NCBI GenBank assembly: GCA_900109485.1 | Contig: FOAY01000007.1 | Location: forward strand, 189,518-253,517 | Length of the DNA: 64,000 nucleotides | Reading direction: 5' to 3' | From: Kosakonia sacchari | Lineage (GTDB): Bacteria; Pseudomonadota; Gammaproteobacteria; Enterobacterales; Enterobacteriaceae | Shown here: one piece after another, positions 9,694-20,355 of the stretch | How positions within the stretch are numbered: position 1 is the first letter of the stretch | Layout: every line of letters starts with the position of its first letter | Made by a program: the position numbers and the translations under genes | The notes under the pieces: generated by a model | Seen by the model: the letters and a program-made list of their open reading frames with translations, nothing else | Databases searched by the model: none | Told to the model about the DNA's origin: nothing

Positions 9694-11562
9694 ATGCCCC
9701 ACACTGCAACCCTGATATTAACCCGGGGTAAAATTCATACGCTCGATCGCGAAAAACCGCTGGTCGAAGCGGTGGCGATAGCTGACGGTAAGATCCTCGC
9801 CACCGGCAGCCACGATCGCATCCTCAGCTATGCGACTGAGGCGACGCAGGTGATCGACCTGCGCGGTCAGACCGCGATCCCCGGTCTTAACGATTCCCAC
9901 CTGCACCTGATCCGCGGCGGGCTGAATTACAATCTGGAGCTGCGCTGGGAAGGCGTGCCGTCGCTGGCGGACGCACTGCGTATGCTGAAAGATCAGGCGG
10001 CGCGAACGCCCTCACCGCAGTGGGTTCGCGTGGTCGGCGGCTGGAGCGAATTCCAGTTCGCAGAACGGCGCATGCCCACGCTTGATGAGCTGAATGCTGC
10101 CGCGCCGGATACCCCGGTATTTGTGCTGCATCTTTACGATCGGGCGCTGCTTAACCGGGCGGCGCTGAAGGTGGTGGGCTACACCAAAGAGACGCCCAAT
10201 CCGCCGGGGGGCGAGATCGTCCGTGACGAACAGGGTAACCCGACCGGAATGCTGGTGGCGAAACCCAATGCGATGATCCTCTATTCAACGCTGGCAAAAG
10301 GGCCAACATTACCGCTGGAGATGCAGATCAACTCCACGCGTCAGTTTATGCGCGAGCTTAACCGGCTGGGGCTGACCAGCGCCATTGATGCAGGCGGCGG
10401 ATTCCAGAACTACCCGCAAGATTACCAGGTTATTGAGCAGTTGCATGCCAAAAAGCAGATGACCATCCGCATCGCCTATAACCTTTTTACCCAGCGCCCA
10501 AAACAGGAGCTGGACGATTTCTCGCGCTGGACGGATATGTTGAAACCGGGGCAGGGAACCGATTTTTACCGCGCGAATGGTGCCGGGGAGATGCTGGTTT
10601 TCTCTGCCGCTGATTTTGAAGATTTCCTGCAACCGCGTCCCGATTTACCGCCGGGAATGGAGGAGGAACTGGAGCGCGTGGTGCGTCATCTGGTCGAGCA
10701 CCGCTGGCCGTTCCGCCTGCACGCCACCTATGACGAATCCATCAGCCGTATGCTGGATGTGTTTGAAAAAGTGAATCGTGATATTCCCTTCAATGGACTG
10801 CACTGGTTTTTCGATCACGCGGAAACCATTTCCGAACGCAATATCGAACGGGTAAAAGCGCTGGGCGGCGGGATTGCCGTGCAGCACCGGATGGCGTTCC
10901 AGGGGGAATATTTTGTTGATCGCTATGGTAAAGACGCGGTGAAACAGACGCCGCCGGTGGCGAAAATGCTGGCGCAGGAGGTACCGGTTGGTCTCGGCAC
11001 TGACGCGACGCGCGTAGCGAGTTATAACCCGTGGACCGCGCTCTATTGGCTGGTTTCCGGGAAAACTGTGGGCGGGCTGGCGATGTATGACGACAATAAC
11101 CGTCTGTCTCGCGAGGTGGCGCTGGAGCTGTGGACGGCGGGCAGCGCCTGGTTCTCCAGCGAACAGGGTAAGAAAGGGCGCATTGTGAAAGATCAGCTCG
11201 CCGATCTGGTGGTGCTGTCAAAAGATTACTTCAGCGTAGCGGAAGAGGAGATCAAAGGAATTGAATCGGTGATGACGGTTGTCGATGGCAAAGTGGTTTA
11301 CGCCGCCGGGCCGTTCAGCCCGTATTCGCCGCCGCCCATTCCGGTTGTTCCTGAGTGGTCGCCGGTTGTGAAGGTCGCCGGACATTATCGCTCAGCGCCG
11401 CCGGTTGCAGCAAAAGTCGGGATTGCACAGCAGATGCACCAGTGCATCGGCAGTTGCGGTGTGCATGGGCATCAACATGATTTCGCTCGCCGCTCCGCGA
11501 TCCCCGTCTCTGATGCGCAGGCATTCTGGGGTGTAATGGGCTGTTCGTGCTTTGCGTTTTGA
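9694..11562 (+). CDS. Amidohydrolase (amidohydrolase_3/YtcJ-like) with Cys/His-rich tail
   Basis: A 622-residue metal-dependent hydrolase of the amidohydrolase_3 family. The metal motif of strand 1 is seen in IPGLNDSHLHLIRGG. Later metal or catalytic positions are RLHATYDES, WFFDHAETIS and VGLGTDATRVASYNPW. The C-terminal beta-sandwich segment DQLADLVVLSKDYF closes the family fold. Beyond about residue 580 the tail is rich in Cys and His (QQMHQCIGSCGVHGHQHDF and GCSCFAF), which might bind metal. The substrate is unknown. It is the third gene of the cluster starting at 8441 and ends before a bidirectional terminator shared with the peroxiredoxin gene. Confidence 0.86.
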   Translation: MPHTATLILTRGKIHTLDREKPLVEAVAIADGKILATGSHDRILSYATEATQVIDLRGQTAIPGLNDSHLHLIRGGLNYNLELRWEGVPSLADALRMLKDQAARTPSPQWVRVVGGWSEFQFAERRMPTLDELNAAAPDTPVFVLHLYDRALLNRAALKVVGYTKETPNPPGGEIVRDEQGNPTGMLVAKPNAMILYSTLAKGPTLPLEMQINSTRQFMRELNRLGLTSAIDAGGGFQNYPQDYQVIEQLHAKKQMTIRIAYNLFTQRPKQELDDFSRWTDMLKPGQGTDFYRANGAGEMLVFSAADFEDFLQPRPDLPPGMEEELERVVRHLVEHRWPFRLHATYDESISRMLDVFEKVNRDIPFNGLHWFFDHAETISERNIERVKALGGGIAVQHRMAFQGEYFVDRYGKDAVKQTPPVAKMLAQEVPVGLGTDATRVASYNPWTALYWLVSGKTVGGLAMYDDNNRLSREVALELWTAGSAWFSSEQGKKGRIVKDQLADLVVLSKDYFSVAEEEIKGIESVMTVVDGKVVYAAGPFSPYSPPPIPVVPEWSPVVKVAGHYRSAPPVAAKVGIAQQMHQCIGSCGVHGHQHDFARRSAIPVSDAQAFWGVMGCSCFAF

Positions 11563-11581
11563 CGGTTCGCCCAGAGATAAC

Positions 11582-11609
11582 AAAAAGGCCCGCACTGCGG
11601 GCCTTTTGT
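11582..11609. terminator. Bidirectional terminator between amidohydrolase and peroxiredoxin genes
   Basis: An 11-bp stem (AAAAGGCCCGC / GCGGGCCTTTT) with a three-base loop is flanked by A and T tracts and so can end transcription from both converging genes. Confidence 0.88.
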
Positions 11610-11622
11610 CAAACGCTGCCGA

Positions 11623-12225
11623 TTACAGGCTGGAGACGTTTTCGCTCAGGTATTTTGCCACGCCGTCCGGAGAGGCGCTCATCCCTTCTTTACCTTTTTC
11701 CCACTGCGCCGGGCAAACTTCGCCGTGCTCTTCGTGGAATTGCAGCGCGTCAACCATACGCAGCATTTCGTCGATGTTACGCCCCAGCGGCAGGTCGTTA
11801 ACTACCTGATGGCGCACGATACCGTCTTTGTCGATCAGGAAAGAACCGCGCAGCGCAACGCCTGCGTCCGGGTGTTCGATACCGTAAGCCTGCTGGATTT
11901 CACGTTTGATATCCGCAACCATCGCGTATTTCACCGCACCGATACCGCCTTTCTCAACCGGCGTGTTACGCCATGCGTTGTGAACAAACTCTGAGTCGAA
12001 GGAGACGCCAACCACTTCAACGCCGCGCTTCTGGAACTCTTCGTAGCGTTTGTCGAAAGCGATCAGTTCAGACGGGCAGACGAAGGTGAAATCCATCGGC
12101 CAGAAAAACAGCACGGTGGCTTTGCCGTTGGTGTGCTGTTTGAAATTAAAGTTTTCAACGATTTCACCGCTGCCCAGTACGGCTGCTGCTGTAAAATCCG
12201 GTGCCTGACGAGTGACCAGTACCAT
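11623..12225 (-). CDS. tsaA: Typical 2-Cys peroxiredoxin (TsaA/AhpC family)
   Basis: A 200-residue thiol peroxidase that reduces hydrogen peroxide and organic hydroperoxides in the cytoplasm. The peroxidatic Cys sits in MDFTFVCPSEL and the resolving Cys in HGEVCPAQW; the GGIGAVKY loop and the C-terminal tail of the typical 2-Cys class are present. Salmonella carries an orthologue (TsaA) at the equivalent place between malZ and acpH, while E. coli K-12 lacks it; this is from memory of the family. It is distinct from the ahpCF-linked AhpC. ATG 12225 has a good ribosome site (AGGAG on the minus strand). Confidence 0.9.
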   Translation of the reverse strand: MVLVTRQAPDFTAAAVLGSGEIVENFNFKQHTNGKATVLFFWPMDFTFVCPSELIAFDKRYEEFQKRGVEVVGVSFDSEFVHNAWRNTPVEKGGIGAVKYAMVADIKREIQQAYGIEHPDAGVALRGSFLIDKDGIVRHQVVNDLPLGRNIDEMLRMVDALQFHEEHGEVCPAQWEKGKEGMSASPDGVAKYLSENVSSL

Positions 12226-12340
12226 GTGTACTCCTGTGATTTACAAGGTTAATTAGAACGCAACGCGGGCCAGTATAGGGAGAGGGCGAAAGTGGCTCAA
12301 AGCGCCATTGACAATCGTTGAGACAGGTTTTGCCTATCAA

Positions 12341-12922
12341 TTAAAGCGTGCGCGAAATTGCCTGGTCCATCATGCGCGGGTAGAACTGCCAGAACAGGCT
12401 TTCCAGCTCGGCGTAGTTGGCGTCGAGATCCTGCCATGAGTCGCGCAGCGCATCAAGCCGCGGGCGGCGGTTGGCCATGCCGTTGAGTACATTCTGAATA
12501 AAGGACATCTCCCGGTAGCGCTCCAGCCAGCGTTCCGACCACAGGTAGTTATTCAAATTCACAAAACGCGGCGGGGACTCCGGCAAAATGGTGGCTACCT
12601 GCGAATGGGCATAACGCACGAAATCCTCCAGCGAAAAGTCGGGGGAGAGCTGCGCCCAGTGGCGGGAGAGAAAGTGATCCCACATCACGTCCAGCGTGAT
12701 CGGCGCGACCCGGCGTGTTTGCGCACGGAATCCTTCACGGGCGATTTTGACTTCCGGCAGGTTGTCGGTCATCACGTCAATACGGCGGTGCATATGAATG
12801 CCGTCCACCACGGCTGGCGCGTAGAGATTTTCCGGGTTGCCGCGAACGAAGTCCGCCAGCAGGTTGCCGGGCAGAGAACTGTCCGCCAGGTGTGCAAGAT
12901 GCAGGTGCGCTAAAAAATTCAT
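12341..12922 (-). CDS. acpH: AcpH acyl carrier protein phosphodiesterase
   Basis: A 193-residue cytoplasmic protein of the same length as E. coli AcpH, which removes the 4'-phosphopantetheine group from acyl carrier protein. The N-terminus [20 protein letters not shown] and the HD-like metal motifs ([24 protein letters not shown]) are intact. It is transcribed divergently from queA, as in E. coli. Confidence 0.95.
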   Translation of the reverse strand: MNFLAHLHLAHLADSSLPGNLLADFVRGNPENLYAPAVVDGIHMHRRIDVMTDNLPEVKIAREGFRAQTRRVAPITLDVMWDHFLSRHWAQLSPDFSLEDFVRYAHSQVATILPESPPRFVNLNNYLWSERWLERYREMSFIQNVLNGMANRRPRLDALRDSWQDLDANYAELESLFWQFYPRMMDQAISRTL

Positions 12923-13045
12923 GTTCTGTCCATCATTGTCGATTGCAGGTGTTCCGGCTTTCGCGAGCGCCCGGCGGAGCCAGCGCTGGTGCTGTTATGC
13001 CACTTTGTCTTTTAGGTTATTTTTTGAACCCAAAGCGGCTAACGG

Positions 13046-13074
13046 TTGCAGCGAAAGGGCGCGGGCACTAGACT
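13046..13074 (+). promoter_or_regulatory. Sigma-70 promoter for queA
   Basis: TTGCAG (13046-13051) and TAGACT (13069-13074) are spaced by exactly 17 bp and lie 32 bp before the queA start codon. Confidence 0.65.
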
Positions 13075-13106
13075 ACCCGCCTCTTATTTTGTCTTGAGTT
13101 AGTGTC

Positions 13107-14171
13107 ATGCGCGTTGCCGATTTTTCCTTTGAATTACCCGAATCCCTGATTGCCCACTACCCACAGCCCGAGCGCAGCAGTTGCCGCTTACTTTCGCTGG
13201 ATGGCCCAACAGGCGCGCTGACGCACGGTACTTTCACCGATTTACTGGATAAGCTCAACCCCGGCGATCTGCTGGTGTTCAATAATACCCGCGTGATCCC
13301 TGCACGCTTGTTTGGCCGTAAAGCGAGCGGCGGTAAGATTGAAGTGCTGGTTGAGCGCATGCTCGATGATAAACGTATTCTGGCACATATTCGCGCGTCT
13401 AAAGCGCCAAAACCCGGCGCGGAGTTGCTGCTGGGCGATGCGGAGGATGTTCAGGCAACCATGGTGGCGCGCCACGATGCGCTGTTTGAAGTTGAGTTTC
13501 ATGATGAACGCCCGGTGCTGGATATTCTTAATGCCATTGGGCATATGCCGCTGCCGCCGTATATCGACCGTCCGGACGAAGATGCCGATCGCGAGCTCTA
13601 TCAGACGGTCTATAGCCAGAAGCCGGGCGCGGTTGCCGCACCGACGGCGGGCCTGCATTTTGATGAGCCGCTGCTGGAACGTCTGCGTAATAAAGGCATT
13701 GAAATGGCTTTCGTGACCCTGCATGTCGGTGCCGGGACTTTCCAGCCGGTACGCGTCGACAGCATTGAAGATCACATCATGCACTCCGAATATGCCGAAG
13801 TGCCGCAGGAGGTGGTGGACGCGGTGCTGGCGGCGAAAGCGCGCGGCAACCGTGTTGTCGCCGTGGGAACCACTTCCGTACGCTCGCTGGAGAGCGCCGC
13901 GCAGGCCGCCAACGATGCGCTGATTGCGCCGTTCTTCGGCGATACGCAGATCTTCATTTATCCGGGTTACCAATATCAGGTGATCGATGCGCTGGTGACC
14001 AACTTCCACCTGCCGGAATCGACGCTGATCATGCTGGTTTCGGCGTTTGCCGGATACCAACACACCATGAACGCGTACCGCGCCGCTGTTGCGCAGGAAT
14101 ATCGTTTCTTTAGTTATGGCGATGCGATGTTTATCACGTACAATCCGCGGGCCATTACTGAACGTCCATAA
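13107..14171 (+). CDS. queA: QueA S-adenosylmethionine:tRNA ribosyltransferase-isomerase
   Basis: A 354-residue enzyme (E. coli 356) that transfers and isomerises the ribose of SAM onto preQ1 at the wobble base of GUN-anticodon tRNAs, giving epoxyqueuosine. Conserved segments include [36 protein letters not shown] and [12 protein letters not shown], plus [10 protein letters not shown]. tgt, which catalyses the preceding step, follows on the same strand after a 267-bp gap. Confidence 0.97.
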   Translation: MRVADFSFELPESLIAHYPQPERSSCRLLSLDGPTGALTHGTFTDLLDKLNPGDLLVFNNTRVIPARLFGRKASGGKIEVLVERMLDDKRILAHIRASKAPKPGAELLLGDAEDVQATMVARHDALFEVEFHDERPVLDILNAIGHMPLPPYIDRPDEDADRELYQTVYSQKPGAVAAPTAGLHFDEPLLERLRNKGIEMAFVTLHVGAGTFQPVRVDSIEDHIMHSEYAEVPQEVVDAVLAAKARGNRVVAVGTTSVRSLESAAQAANDALIAPFFGDTQIFIYPGYQYQVIDALVTNFHLPESTLIMLVSAFAGYQHTMNAYRAAVAQEYRFFSYGDAMFITYNPRAITERP

Positions 14172-14214
14172 AAAGGCTATTTTACTTGCCATTTTGCACT
14201 TGGGCAGTGCTCGC

Positions 14215-14345
14215 ACAAAATGTTATGGCATTTTGAACGCCGCTTGCGGCGGCCCTTTAGGGCGAGCGAAGCGAGTAATCCTCACGTACTATGTGTACGC
14301 TCCGGTTGCTGCGCGCTGTCCGCGTCCAAACTGGCGGTGTCAATT
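14215..14345. repeat. Conserved imperfect palindromic element between queA and tgt
   Basis: The queA-tgt gap holds a GC-rich segment with several short inverted repeats (GCCGCTTGCGGC near 14241, GGCCCTTTAGGGC near 14251, GTACTATGTGTAC near 14286). It looks like one of the dispersed intergenic repeats of enterobacteria, but I cannot name its family from one copy. No gene is visible in it. Confidence 0.4.
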
Positions 14346-14402
14346 ACGCCTTTTTTGCTTGTTGATGAATTCGATGCTGTGGAGTGATTTCACAGTAGAT
14401 AG

Positions 14403-15566
<1,164 letters not shown>

Positions 15567-15588
15567 TTAAATAAATGAGGGAATTTGA

Positions 15589-15921
15589 ATGAGCTTTTTT
15601 ATTTCTGATGCGGTAGCGGCAGCTGGCGCGCCGGCACAGGGCAGCCCGATATCTCTGATCCTGATGCTGGTGGTGTTTGGTCTGATTTTCTACTTCATGA
15701 TCCTGCGCCCGCAGCAAAAACGCACAAAAGAGCATAAAAAGCTGATGGACTCCATCGCCAAAGGTGATGAAGTACTGACCAACGGTGGTCTGGTCGGTCG
15801 CGTAACCAAAGTAGCTGAAACCGGCTACATTGCGATTGCGCTGAACGACACCACTGAAGTGGTAATCAAACGTGACTTCGTAGCTGCCGTTCTGCCGAAA
15901 GGCACCATGAAGGCGCTGTAA
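15589..15921 (+). CDS. yajC: YajC, SecDF-associated membrane protein
   Basis: A 110-residue inner-membrane protein with one membrane helix near residues 20-42 ([17 protein letters not shown]) and a basic cytoplasmic domain ([13 protein letters not shown]). It forms a complex with SecD and SecF that aids Sec-dependent export. It is placed 22 bp after tgt and 28 bp before secD, matching the conserved operon. Confidence 0.97.
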   Translation: MSFFISDAVAAAGAPAQGSPISLILMLVVFGLIFYFMILRPQQKRTKEHKKLMDSIAKGDEVLTNGGLVGRVTKVAETGYIAIALNDTTEVVIKRDFVAAVLPKGTMKAL

Positions 15922-15949
15922 TCATTTCGTTTTCCCAAAGGGAACTGCC

Positions 15950-17797
15950 GTGTTAAACCGTTATCCTTTGTGGAAGTACATCATGCTGGTCGTCGTGATT
16001 ATCGTCGGCCTGCTTTACGCACTTCCCAACCTGTATGGTGAGGATCCGGCTGTTCAGATCACTGGCGCGCGCGGCGTCGCCGCCAGTGAGCAAACGCTGA
16101 TCCAGGTCCAGAAAAATTTACAAGAAGAAAAAATCAACGCGAAGTCCGTGGCACTGGAAGATGGCGCTATTCTCGCTCGCTTTGATTCGACTGACACACA
16201 GCTGCGCGCCCGCGAGGTGCTGGTCAGCGCGTTAGGCGATCAATACGTTGTAGCTCTTAACCTTGCTCCTGCAACGCCTCGCTGGCTGACCGCCATCAAA
16301 GCCGAGCCGATGAAACTCGGTCTCGATTTACGCGGCGGCGTGCACTTCCTGATGGAAGTGGACATGCAAACAGCGCTGACCAAGCTGCAGGAACAGAATA
16401 TGGACAGCCTGCGCAGCGATCTGCGCGATAAAGGGATCCCTTACACCACCGTGCGTAAGGAAGATAATTATGGCCTGAGCATCCAGTTCCGCGACAGCGC
16501 GGCGCGCGATCAGGCGAATACTTACCTGACCAGCCGCCACCGCGATCTGGTGCTCACCAATCAGGGCGACAACGTTCTGCGTGCGGTGATGAGCGATGCG
16601 CGTCTGAGTGAAGCGCGTGAATATGCTGTTCAGCAGAACATCAATATTCTGCGTAACCGTGTGAACCAGCTCGGCGTTGCCGAACCGCTGGTGCAGCGCC
16701 AGGGCGCTGACCGCATCGTGGTTGAACTGCCGGGGATTCAGGATACTGCGCGTGCGAAAGAGATCCTGGGTGCGACCGCAACGCTGGAGTTCCGTCTGGT
16801 AAACAGCAGCGTGGACGCTTCTGCTGCGGCTGCCGGTCGTGTGCCGGGTGATTCCGAAGTGAAACAGACTCGCGAAGGCCAGCCGGTTGTGCTGTACAAA
16901 CGCGTGATTCTGACCGGTGACCACATTACCGACTCCACATCCAGCCAGGATGAGTACAACCAGCCGCAGGTGAACATTTCACTGGATAGCGCGGGTGGCA
17001 ACATCATGTCGAACTTCACCAAGGACAATATCGGCAAGCCGATGGCGACCCTGTTTGTGGAGTACAAAGACAGCGGTAAGAAAGATGCCAATGGCCGTGC
17101 GGTGCTGGTGAAACAGGAAGAGGTGATTAACATCGCCAACATCCAGTCTCGCCTCGGTAACAGCTTCCGCATTACCGGTATCAGCAACCCGACCGAAGCG
17201 CGTCAGCTCTCGCTGCTGCTGCGTGCCGGTGCGCTGATTGCGCCGATTCAGATTGTGGAAGAACGTACCATTGGTCCAACGCTGGGTGCGCAGAACATCA
17301 CTCAGGGTCTGGAAGCCTGTCTGGCGGGTCTGGTGGTGTCGATCATCTTCATGATCTTCTTCTATAAGAAGTTTGGTCTGATCGCAACGTCTGCGCTGGT
17401 GGCGAACCTGGTGCTTATCGTCGGTATCATGTCGCTGTTGCCTGGCGCAACGCTGACCATGCCGGGGATTGCGGGCGTCGTGTTAACCCTTGCGGTCGCG
17501 GTGGATGCGAACGTACTGATAAACGAACGTATTAAGGAAGAGCTGAGCAACGGGCGTTCCGTCCAGCAGGCGATTCACGAAGGTTATCAGGGCGCATTTT
17601 CATCGATTTTCGATGCGAACGTCACCACGTTGATTAAAGTGCTTATTCTGTACGCAGTAGGTACTGGCTCGATTAAAGGGTTCGCAATTACCACCGGTAT
17701 CGGTGTGGCGACCTCCATGTTTACCGCTATCGTCGGTACCCGTGCCATCGTCAACCTGTTGTACGGCGGCAAACGCATTAACAAGCTGTCTATCTGA
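15950..17797 (+). CDS. secD: SecD, Sec translocase accessory membrane subunit
   Basis: A 615-residue RND-fold membrane protein that, with SecF, uses the proton motive force to pull proteins through SecYEG. The first membrane helix is near residues 8-27, the large periplasmic P1 domain carries [16 protein letters not shown], and the C-terminal half has the membrane helices with [17 protein letters not shown]. Translation starts at GTG 15950, behind AAAGGGAA, as in E. coli. secF follows after 10 bp. Confidence 0.98.
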   Translation: MLNRYPLWKYIMLVVVIIVGLLYALPNLYGEDPAVQITGARGVAASEQTLIQVQKNLQEEKINAKSVALEDGAILARFDSTDTQLRAREVLVSALGDQYVVALNLAPATPRWLTAIKAEPMKLGLDLRGGVHFLMEVDMQTALTKLQEQNMDSLRSDLRDKGIPYTTVRKEDNYGLSIQFRDSAARDQANTYLTSRHRDLVLTNQGDNVLRAVMSDARLSEAREYAVQQNINILRNRVNQLGVAEPLVQRQGADRIVVELPGIQDTARAKEILGATATLEFRLVNSSVDASAAAAGRVPGDSEVKQTREGQPVVLYKRVILTGDHITDSTSSQDEYNQPQVNISLDSAGGNIMSNFTKDNIGKPMATLFVEYKDSGKKDANGRAVLVKQEEVINIANIQSRLGNSFRITGISNPTEARQLSLLLRAGALIAPIQIVEERTIGPTLGAQNITQGLEACLAGLVVSIIFMIFFYKKFGLIATSALVANLVLIVGIMSLLPGATLTMPGIAGVVLTLAVAVDANVLINERIKEELSNGRSVQQAIHEGYQGAFSSIFDANVTTLIKVLILYAVGTGSIKGFAITTGIGVATSMFTAIVGTRAIVNLLYGGKRINKLSI

Positions 17798-17807
17798 GGA
17801 GTGCGTT

Positions 17808-18779
17808 GTGGCACAGGATTATACTGTTGAACAATTGAACCACGGCCGTAAAGTCTGGGACTTTATGCGCTGGGACAACTGGGCTTTTATCATTTCCGGC
17901 GGGCTGCTGATCCTCTCCATTGTTGTGATGGGGGTTCGCGGCTTTAACTGGGGCCTGGACTTTACCGGCGGTACGGTTATTGAAATTTCGCTGGAAAAAC
18001 CAGCGGACATGGATTTAATGCGTGACGCGCTGGAGAAAGCGGGCTTTGCGGATCCGCTGTTGCAGAACTTCGGCAGCAGCCGTGACATTATGGTGCGTAT
18101 GCCGCCTGCGCAGGGTGAAACCGGCGGGCAGGTACTGGGCAGCAAAGTTGTCAGCGTGATTAACGAAGCGACCGACCAGAACGCTGCGGTGAAACGCATC
18201 GAATTCGTCGGCCCGAGTGTCGGGGCGGATTTGGCACAGACCGGCGGCATGGCGCTGCTGGTTGCGCTGATCTGTATCCTGATTTACGTTGGGTTCCGCT
18301 TCGAATGGCGTCTGGCGGCGGGTGTAGTTATCGCTCTGGCGCACGACGTGATCATTACCATGGGCGTGCTGTCGCTGTTCCATATTGAGATTGACCTGAC
18401 CATCGTGGCATCGCTGATGTCGGTGATCGGCTACTCGCTCAACGACAGTATCGTGGTATCGGACCGTATTCGTGAGAACTTCCGCAAGATCCGTCGCGGT
18501 ACGCCGTATGAGATCTTCAACATCTCGCTGACGCAGACCCTGCATCGTACCTTGATCACCTCCGGCACTACGCTGGTTGTGATCCTGATGCTGTATCTCT
18601 TTGGCGGCGCGATGCTGAAAGGCTTCTCGCTGACCATGCTGATCGGGGTTTCCATCGGTACGGCGTCTTCCATCTACGTTGCTTCGGCGCTGGCGCTGAA
18701 GCTGGGGATGAAGCGCGAACATCTGTTGCAGCAGAAAGTGGAGAAAGAGGGGGCGGATCAGCCGTCAATTCTGCCGTAA
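17808..18779 (+). CDS. secF: SecF, Sec translocase accessory membrane subunit
   Basis: A 323-residue protein, identical in length to E. coli SecF. Six membrane helices flank a periplasmic domain. Signature segments are [16 protein letters not shown] and [20 protein letters not shown]. The start is GTG 17808 with GAGGAG just upstream; this yields the family N-terminus (M)[15 protein letters not shown] strong terminator follows, after which the locus diverges from E. coli, where yajD and tsx would come next. Confidence 0.98.
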   Translation: MAQDYTVEQLNHGRKVWDFMRWDNWAFIISGGLLILSIVVMGVRGFNWGLDFTGGTVIEISLEKPADMDLMRDALEKAGFADPLLQNFGSSRDIMVRMPPAQGETGGQVLGSKVVSVINEATDQNAAVKRIEFVGPSVGADLAQTGGMALLVALICILIYVGFRFEWRLAAGVVIALAHDVIITMGVLSLFHIEIDLTIVASLMSVIGYSLNDSIVVSDRIRENFRKIRRGTPYEIFNISLTQTLHRTLITSGTTLVVILMLYLFGGAMLKGFSLTMLIGVSIGTASSIYVASALALKLGMKREHLLQQKVEKEGADQPSILP

Positions 18780-18795
18780 GCTTGCTCTCAGCGCT

Positions 18796-18825
18796 AAAAA
18801 ACCGCAGCCGGTGCTGCGGTTTTTT
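18796..18825 (+). terminator. Intrinsic terminator after secF
   Basis: A 13-bp perfect stem (AAAAAACCGCAGC / GCTGCGGTTTTTT) with a CGGT loop ends the yajC-secDF transcript and marks the left edge of the accessory insert. Confidence 0.93.
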
Positions 18826-18994
18826 TATATCTGCTGATTATAAGAACGCCGTTTTTATCCTCGTTTTAAATTAGTCCTGGAATTAACAAAGCTATAAGCG
18901 CGCATTTCTGTTTCATTCGAAATATTCATTCCGCCTGTTTTTGTTTTTTTGATAGAGTCTGCGGCACTTTCATTTTGCCCGCGAGAATCCCGAT

Positions 18995-19627
18995 GTGCTG
19001 AAGCTAAAAAAGGTGCTGATTGCTGACGATCATCCTATTTATCTGATGGGATTACGGGCACTGCTTAACCCACTTTCCGGTCAGTATCACATTGTTGATG
19101 AAGCCATGACCACCGACGAACTGGTGGTGAAGCTTGAGCAGCAATCTGCGGATATTTTAATCACCGACTTCAGCATGCCGGGTACCCGGTACAATGACGG
19201 GCTGGCGCTGATACAGCTTGTGAAAAGACGCTGGCCTGAACTATTAATCATCGTCGTTACCATGGTGAGCAATCCTGGTCTCCAGCGTTCGCTAATGCGT
19301 CTTGGCGTACATCGCGTGCTGAATAAAGCCAGCCTCTCTACCGAATTGCTGCATACGATGAAAAGCCTGACCTCCACAATGGCGGCAGGCCGGATCGGTA
19401 GCATCAAAGAGCGAACAACGACGAAAACAGCGGTTCACTTAACACCGAAAGAGAATGAAGTTCTGCGTCTGTTGCTGCGCGGAATGACGGTGAATGAAAT
19501 CAGCGTCAGGCTGAGCCGTACCAAGCAGACCGTTAGCGCGCAAAAGAAGAGCGCGATGCGGAAATTAGGCGCCACGTCGGAGTATGAGCTTTATCAGTCC
19601 GTGCAGCAGCTCGGATTAATCAGTTAA
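18995..19627 (+). CDS. RcsB-like response regulator (receiver + LuxR-type HTH)
   Basis: A 210-residue NarL/FixJ-class regulator. The receiver has the acidic pair in IADDHP, the phosphoacceptor Asp58 in DILITDFSMPG and a conserved Lys (LNKAS). The C-terminal LuxR-type HTH reads LTPKENEVLRLLLRGMTV and TVSAQKKSAMRKLGA; the recognition-helix region is very close to that of RcsB (TISSQKKSAMMKLGV), and the receiver segment after Asp also resembles RcsB. The start is GTG 18995, out of frame with an overlapping ATG. It begins a run with an HPt gene (11 bp later) and a hybrid kinase gene, so it is the probable output of a BvgAS/EvgAS-type phosphorelay. Targets are inferred to be the chitinase, LPMO and secretion operon. 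Confidence 0.85.
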   Translation: MLKLKKVLIADDHPIYLMGLRALLNPLSGQYHIVDEAMTTDELVVKLEQQSADILITDFSMPGTRYNDGLALIQLVKRRWPELLIIVVTMVSNPGLQRSLMRLGVHRVLNKASLSTELLHTMKSLTSTMAAGRIGSIKERTTTKTAVHLTPKENEVLRLLLRGMTVNEISVRLSRTKQTVSAQKKSAMRKLGATSEYELYQSVQQLGLIS

Positions 19628-19638
19628 GTCAGGTTGTT

Positions 19639-20355
19639 ATGCAGGGATTGCCACTTCTGGTTATTACTCACCGTTGCGCGCAGCAGTACAGATTACAGCG
19701 CGCGTACCCACAAAAGCGTGTTGCTGGATTCAACGAAGCACTCGGCCTGCTTAAGCAACATCGGTACCACGCCATAGCTTTCGAGCTCGACGAGCAGGAA
19801 AAGGCGGGCTGTGACGCTCTGGAAAGCATTCTTGCCGCAGAACTGGCGGGCGAGGTGGCGACAACGCCGCTGCTGCTGGGCTGTAGTGATTGGTCGCAGG
19901 CGCAGGAGGAGAATCGGCTGCGGCTCAAAGGCTTTGATCGACTGCTGCCGCTGATGTTTTCTGATGAGCAGGTCAGGGCTATTCCACTCAGGCCAGAGCC
20001 GGATCTGCATGAACTCTGCGCGCTGGCCGGTCACCAGCAGCCGGTTATAGAGGCGATGATCCCGACGCTGCTGCGAACGTTAAGCAGCGATCTCCGCCAA
20101 CTGGAAAACCTGCAACGTGATGGATCGCTGATCCAGATAGCCGATCTGGCGCACCGCATGAAATCCTCTTTTCACCTGTTGGGCATGCGTTATGCCCGGC
20201 GCCGTTGCATCACCATGGAAAGATTGCCTGCTCTACTCCACGAGCAGCGGGTAAGTGAAACGCAGGCCACGAAGATGCGCCATCGCTTTGGTATTGCGGT
20301 GCATGAAAGTTATCAATTTTTGCAGAGAGCGTTGGGCGTTACATCGAATGAATAG
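19639..20355 (+). CDS. Stand-alone HPt phosphotransfer protein with degenerate receiver-like N-terminus
   Basis: A 238-residue cytoplasmic protein with no membrane segment. Residues 1-120 look like a degenerate receiver-type alpha/beta fold without an obvious phosphoacceptor. Residues 125-235 form an HPt domain with the phosphorylatable His172 in ADLAHRMKSSFHLLGM, similar in layout to the C-terminal HPt of EvgS/BvgS (ALAG.., DLAH.K). In EvgS and BvgS this domain is fused to the kinase; here it is a separate gene that overlaps the kinase gene start by 8 bp. It should shuttle phosphate from the kinase receiver to the RcsB-like regulator. Confidence 0.8.
   Translation: MQGLPLLVITHRCAQQYRLQRAYPQKRVAGFNEALGLLKQHRYHAIAFELDEQEKAGCDALESILAAELAGEVATTPLLLGCSDWSQAQEENRLRLKGFDRLLPLMFSDEQVRAIPLRPEPDLHELCALAGHQQPVIEAMIPTLLRTLSSDLRQLENLQRDGSLIQIADLAHRMKSSFHLLGMRYARRRCITMERLPALLHEQRVSETQATKMRHRFGIAVHESYQFLQRALGVTSNE

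Noticed and set aside
18915..18931. CGAAATATTCATTC upstream of the RcsB-like regulator gene as an autoregulatory box
   Set aside because: Only the AATATTC core fits; the match is too weak to call alongside the other motifs.
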